From Lachnospiraceae bacterium (GTDB lineage: Bacteria; Bacillota; Clostridia; Lachnospirales; Lachnospiraceae), in the NCBI GenBank assembly GCA_003453515.1, contig DMLD01000189.1, forward strand, positions 1,577 through 10,071: a stretch of 8,495 nucleotides of DNA, given 5' to 3'. Both the position numbers and the translations under genes were made by a program. Under the pieces are notes generated by a model. That model saw only the letters and a program-made list of their open reading frames with translations, did not search any database and was not told the DNA's origin. Below are positions 6,987 through 8,495 of the stretch, piece after piece. Every line of letters begins with the position of its first letter. Positions within the stretch are counted from its first letter, which is position 1.

Positions 6987-7920
6987 AATCAAACCTGCTT
7001 TCTCCCTTGATAAGCCTGTTCCCGTTTAGGAAGCTGGCGGCGTCCATACTCTTTTTTCCCTCGAGCTGCACCATCGTGACCTCGAGGCAGCCGCTCCCGG
7101 TCTGTACCCAAAAGCTCTTTTTAAGGACCTCTGCGACAGTGCCCGGTGCATAGGAGGTATCCTCCGGGACGACGCACGCCTTTTTTATCTTAAGGGTCTT
7201 TTGGTTCCATTTACAGTACACACCCGGCCAAACGGATATCCCTCTCACATACCGCTCTATGGTAGCGGCATCCCTTGACCAGTCGATGCGTCCGAGCTCC
7301 TTGGTAAGCATCTTGGCGTAGGTGGAGTTCTGATCGTCCTGCTTGACGGGGACTATCGAGCCATCCTCAACTCCCTTTAGCGTCTCCAGTATAAGCTTCG
7401 CTCCCATGTCAGACAGCTTGTCGTGCAGGCTCTCATCGGTCTCATCAGCGTCTATATCCACACTCTCCTTCAGAAGGATATCGCCGGTATCCAGCCCTGC
7501 ATCCATCTGCATGGTCGTCACTCCGGTCTGTGCGTCTCCCTCTATGATCGACCACTGCATCGGCGCGGCGCCTCTCCACCTCGGAAGAAGCGAGGCATGC
7601 ACATTTATACAGCCGTATTTCGGATATTTCAGCACCTCTTCGGGAAGTATCTGTCCAAAAGCTATCACGACTATCACATCGCAGGGTATCTGCTTCAGCT
7701 GCCCGATAAACTCCGGATTCTTGACCCTCTCGGGCGTATATACGGGTATCCCCCGCTCTATGGCATACTCCTTCACCGGAGTATATGTAAGCTTGCCGCT
7801 GCGCCCCCTCGCCTTGTCGGGCTGTGTGATCACAGCGCATATCTCATGCTCATCCGATTCGTCAATACTCTTTAACACCGGTATGGCAAAATCCGGTGTC
7901 CCCATAAAAATGACACGCAT
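6985..7920 (-). CDS. fmt: Methionyl-tRNA formyltransferase
   Basis: Encodes a 311-residue cytosolic enzyme that transfers a formyl group from 10-formyl-tetrahydrofolate to Met-tRNAfMet for translation initiation. The N-terminal Rossmann domain begins MRVIFMGTPDFA. The catalytic triad is visible as N106 and H108 in CINVHAS and D144 in DAGLDTGDIL, at the same numbers as in the E. coli enzyme. The folate-binding SLLPRWRGAAP spans 110-120. The C-terminal tRNA-binding OB-fold runs from about residue 205, with RGISVWPGVYC at 226-236. Length is normal. The ATG at 7920 is preceded by GAGGAG (7936-7931) and GAGG closer in, within the 26-bp gap after def. Its neighbour def removes the formyl group that this enzyme adds, a very widely conserved pairing. 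Confidence 0.98.
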   Translation of the reverse strand: MRVIFMGTPDFAIPVLKSIDESDEHEICAVITQPDKARGRSGKLTYTPVKEYAIERGIPVYTPERVKNPEFIGQLKQIPCDVIVVIAFGQILPEEVLKYPKYGCINVHASLLPRWRGAAPMQWSIIEGDAQTGVTTMQMDAGLDTGDILLKESVDIDADETDESLHDKLSDMGAKLILETLKGVEDGSIVPVKQDDQNSTYAKMLTKELGRIDWSRDAATIERYVRGISVWPGVYCKWNQKTLKIKKACVVPEDTSYAPGTVAEVLKKSFWVQTGSGCLEVTMVQLEGKKSMDAASFLNGNRLIKGESRFD

Positions 7921-7946
7921 CCGGTTTCCTCTCCTCAGCTCAGGAT

Positions 7947-8453
7947 CTATTCAAGTCCCTCTCGTTTTATGACCTCAGCTACCTCATCGGTCTCATAGAG
8001 CTTCCCATTTTCAGCCTTTTCCACGTACATATGTCCGTCAAGGTGCTCGATCTCGTGGACAAGAGCCCTCGCAAGCAGCTCCTCTCCCTCGATTATCACC
8101 TCTTCCATATTCTCGTTACAGCTTTTTACCTTGACATAGTTGGGTCTGGTGACGATACCGCACTTGTCCGGGACACTTAAGCAGCCCTCCATACCGCGCT
8201 GCTCGCCGGAGGTCTCTATCACCTCGGGATTGATAAGAACTATCCCCCCGCTGTGATCCTCGGTAACATCAACGACCGCGATCCTCTTCAATATACCGAC
8301 CTGCGGCGCGGCAAGTCCGACACCGTCCGCATCATACATTGTCTCAAACATATCATCTATGAGCACCTTGATCTTATCGGTGATCTCCTTAACGCTCTTG
8401 CACGGTTTGTTCAATATCTCATCCGGGTACTCTCTGATATTCCTGATTGCCAT
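7947..8453 (-). CDS. def: Peptide deformylase
   Basis: Encodes a 168-residue metalloenzyme that removes the N-formyl group from nascent peptides at the ribosome exit. All three family motifs are present: GVGLAAPQ (44-51), EGCLS (89-93, with metal ligand C91) and HEIEHLDG (133-140, metal ligands H133 and H137, catalytic E134). The third motif usually reads HExDH; here glutamate E136 replaces the aspartate, a conservative change. Length fits the short type-1 enzymes. The ATG at 8453 follows a tandem Shine-Dalgarno and the N-terminus MAIRNIREYPD matches the family. No in-frame stop lies between this ATG and the window edge, so the frame stays formally open upstream for 14 codons, but that stretch contains the ribosome binding site and is not expected to be coding. 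In Bacillus priA lies upstream; it is not visible here. Confidence 0.98.
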   Translation of the reverse strand: MAIRNIREYPDEILNKPCKSVKEITDKIKVLIDDMFETMYDADGVGLAAPQVGILKRIAVVDVTEDHSGGIVLINPEVIETSGEQRGMEGCLSVPDKCGIVTRPNYVKVKSCNENMEEVIIEGEELLARALVHEIEHLDGHMYVEKAENGKLYETDEVAEVIKREGLE

Positions 8454-8459
8454 TATACG

Positions 8460-8473
8460 CTCCTGCCTCCTTA
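8460..8473 (-). promoter_or_regulatory. Tandem Shine-Dalgarno upstream of def
   Basis: On the minus strand TAAGGAGG (8473-8466) is followed by AGGAG (8464-8460), the latter six bases before the def ATG at 8453. The TAA inside the first motif could be the stop codon of an upstream gene. Two further TAA triplets occur at about 8485-8483 and 8493-8491. The 42 bp above def are too short to identify an upstream gene or promoter. Confidence 0.65.
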
Positions 8474-8495
8474 TGCTTTGGGTTAGATCCTTATT

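Noticed and set aside
7343..7972. Plus-strand open frame of 209 codons opposite fmt and the end of def
   Set aside because: Serine-rich low-complexity translation, antisense to the conserved catalytic part of fmt, with no family motif. Considered as a possible antisense gene and dismissed as a shadow frame.
8454..8495. Possible 3' end of priA upstream of def
   Set aside because: priA is expected here from Bacillus synteny, but only about 20-40 bases are available, with three candidate TAA stops, so no reading frame can be assigned.
1..8495. Search for mobile elements, CRISPR arrays, tRNA or rRNA genes, riboswitches and phage or defence genes
   Set aside because: Genes fill nearly the whole window with gaps under 50 bp, and none of the gaps holds repeats, cloverleaf-like structure or attachment-like sequence. 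Nothing supports a novel system.

Overview
The window is one compact, unidirectional gene cluster read entirely from the minus strand. In transcription order, from high to low coordinates, it is def, fmt, rsmB, rlmN, stp (prpC), prkC, rsgA, rpe and the first 63 codons of a ychF-type GTPase. This is the classic Firmicutes order known from Bacillus subtilis (priA-def-fmt-rsmB-rlmN-prpC-prkC-rsgA-rpe). The protein sequences, notably the PrkC kinase core and the C-terminal domain after its PASTA repeats, look like a clostridial bacterium, most likely of the Lachnospiraceae. That placement rests on remembered family resemblance, not on a search. Base composition is roughly balanced by eye and looks uniform, with no sign of a foreign segment.

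Region by region: 8454-8495 is the short leader before def, with a tandem Shine-Dalgarno. 7947-8453 (def) and 6985-7920 (fmt) encode the pair that removes and adds the formyl group of initiator methionine. 5669-6976 (rsmB) and 4569-5621 (rlmN) encode RNA methyltransferases, for 16S rRNA and for 23S rRNA/tRNA. 3825-4547 (stp) and 1779-3803 (prkC) encode a PP2C phosphatase and a membrane Ser/Thr kinase with three extracellular PASTA repeats. 876-1778 (rsgA) encodes a 30S-maturation GTPase, 214-879 (rpe) ribulose-phosphate 3-epimerase, and 1-191 the start of ychF, cut by the window edge.

All intergenic gaps are under 50 bp. The prkC stop abuts the rsgA ATG, rsgA and rpe overlap by ATGA, and the rsmB Shine-Dalgarno overlaps the fmt stop codon. 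No terminator or convincing internal promoter is visible, so co-transcription and translational coupling are likely. The functional theme is translation initiation, ribosome maturation and rRNA modification, with a kinase/phosphatase pair that in B. subtilis acts on translation GTPases including RsgA.

I found no mobile element, CRISPR array, RNA gene or novel system. The window is mostly conserved core genome. The points worth a second look are small: rpe is followed by ychF rather than thiN, substrate-loop residues in Rpe are unusual, one PASTA repeat in PrkC is divergent and an extra domain follows the repeats, and several start codons are non-ATG or ambiguous.
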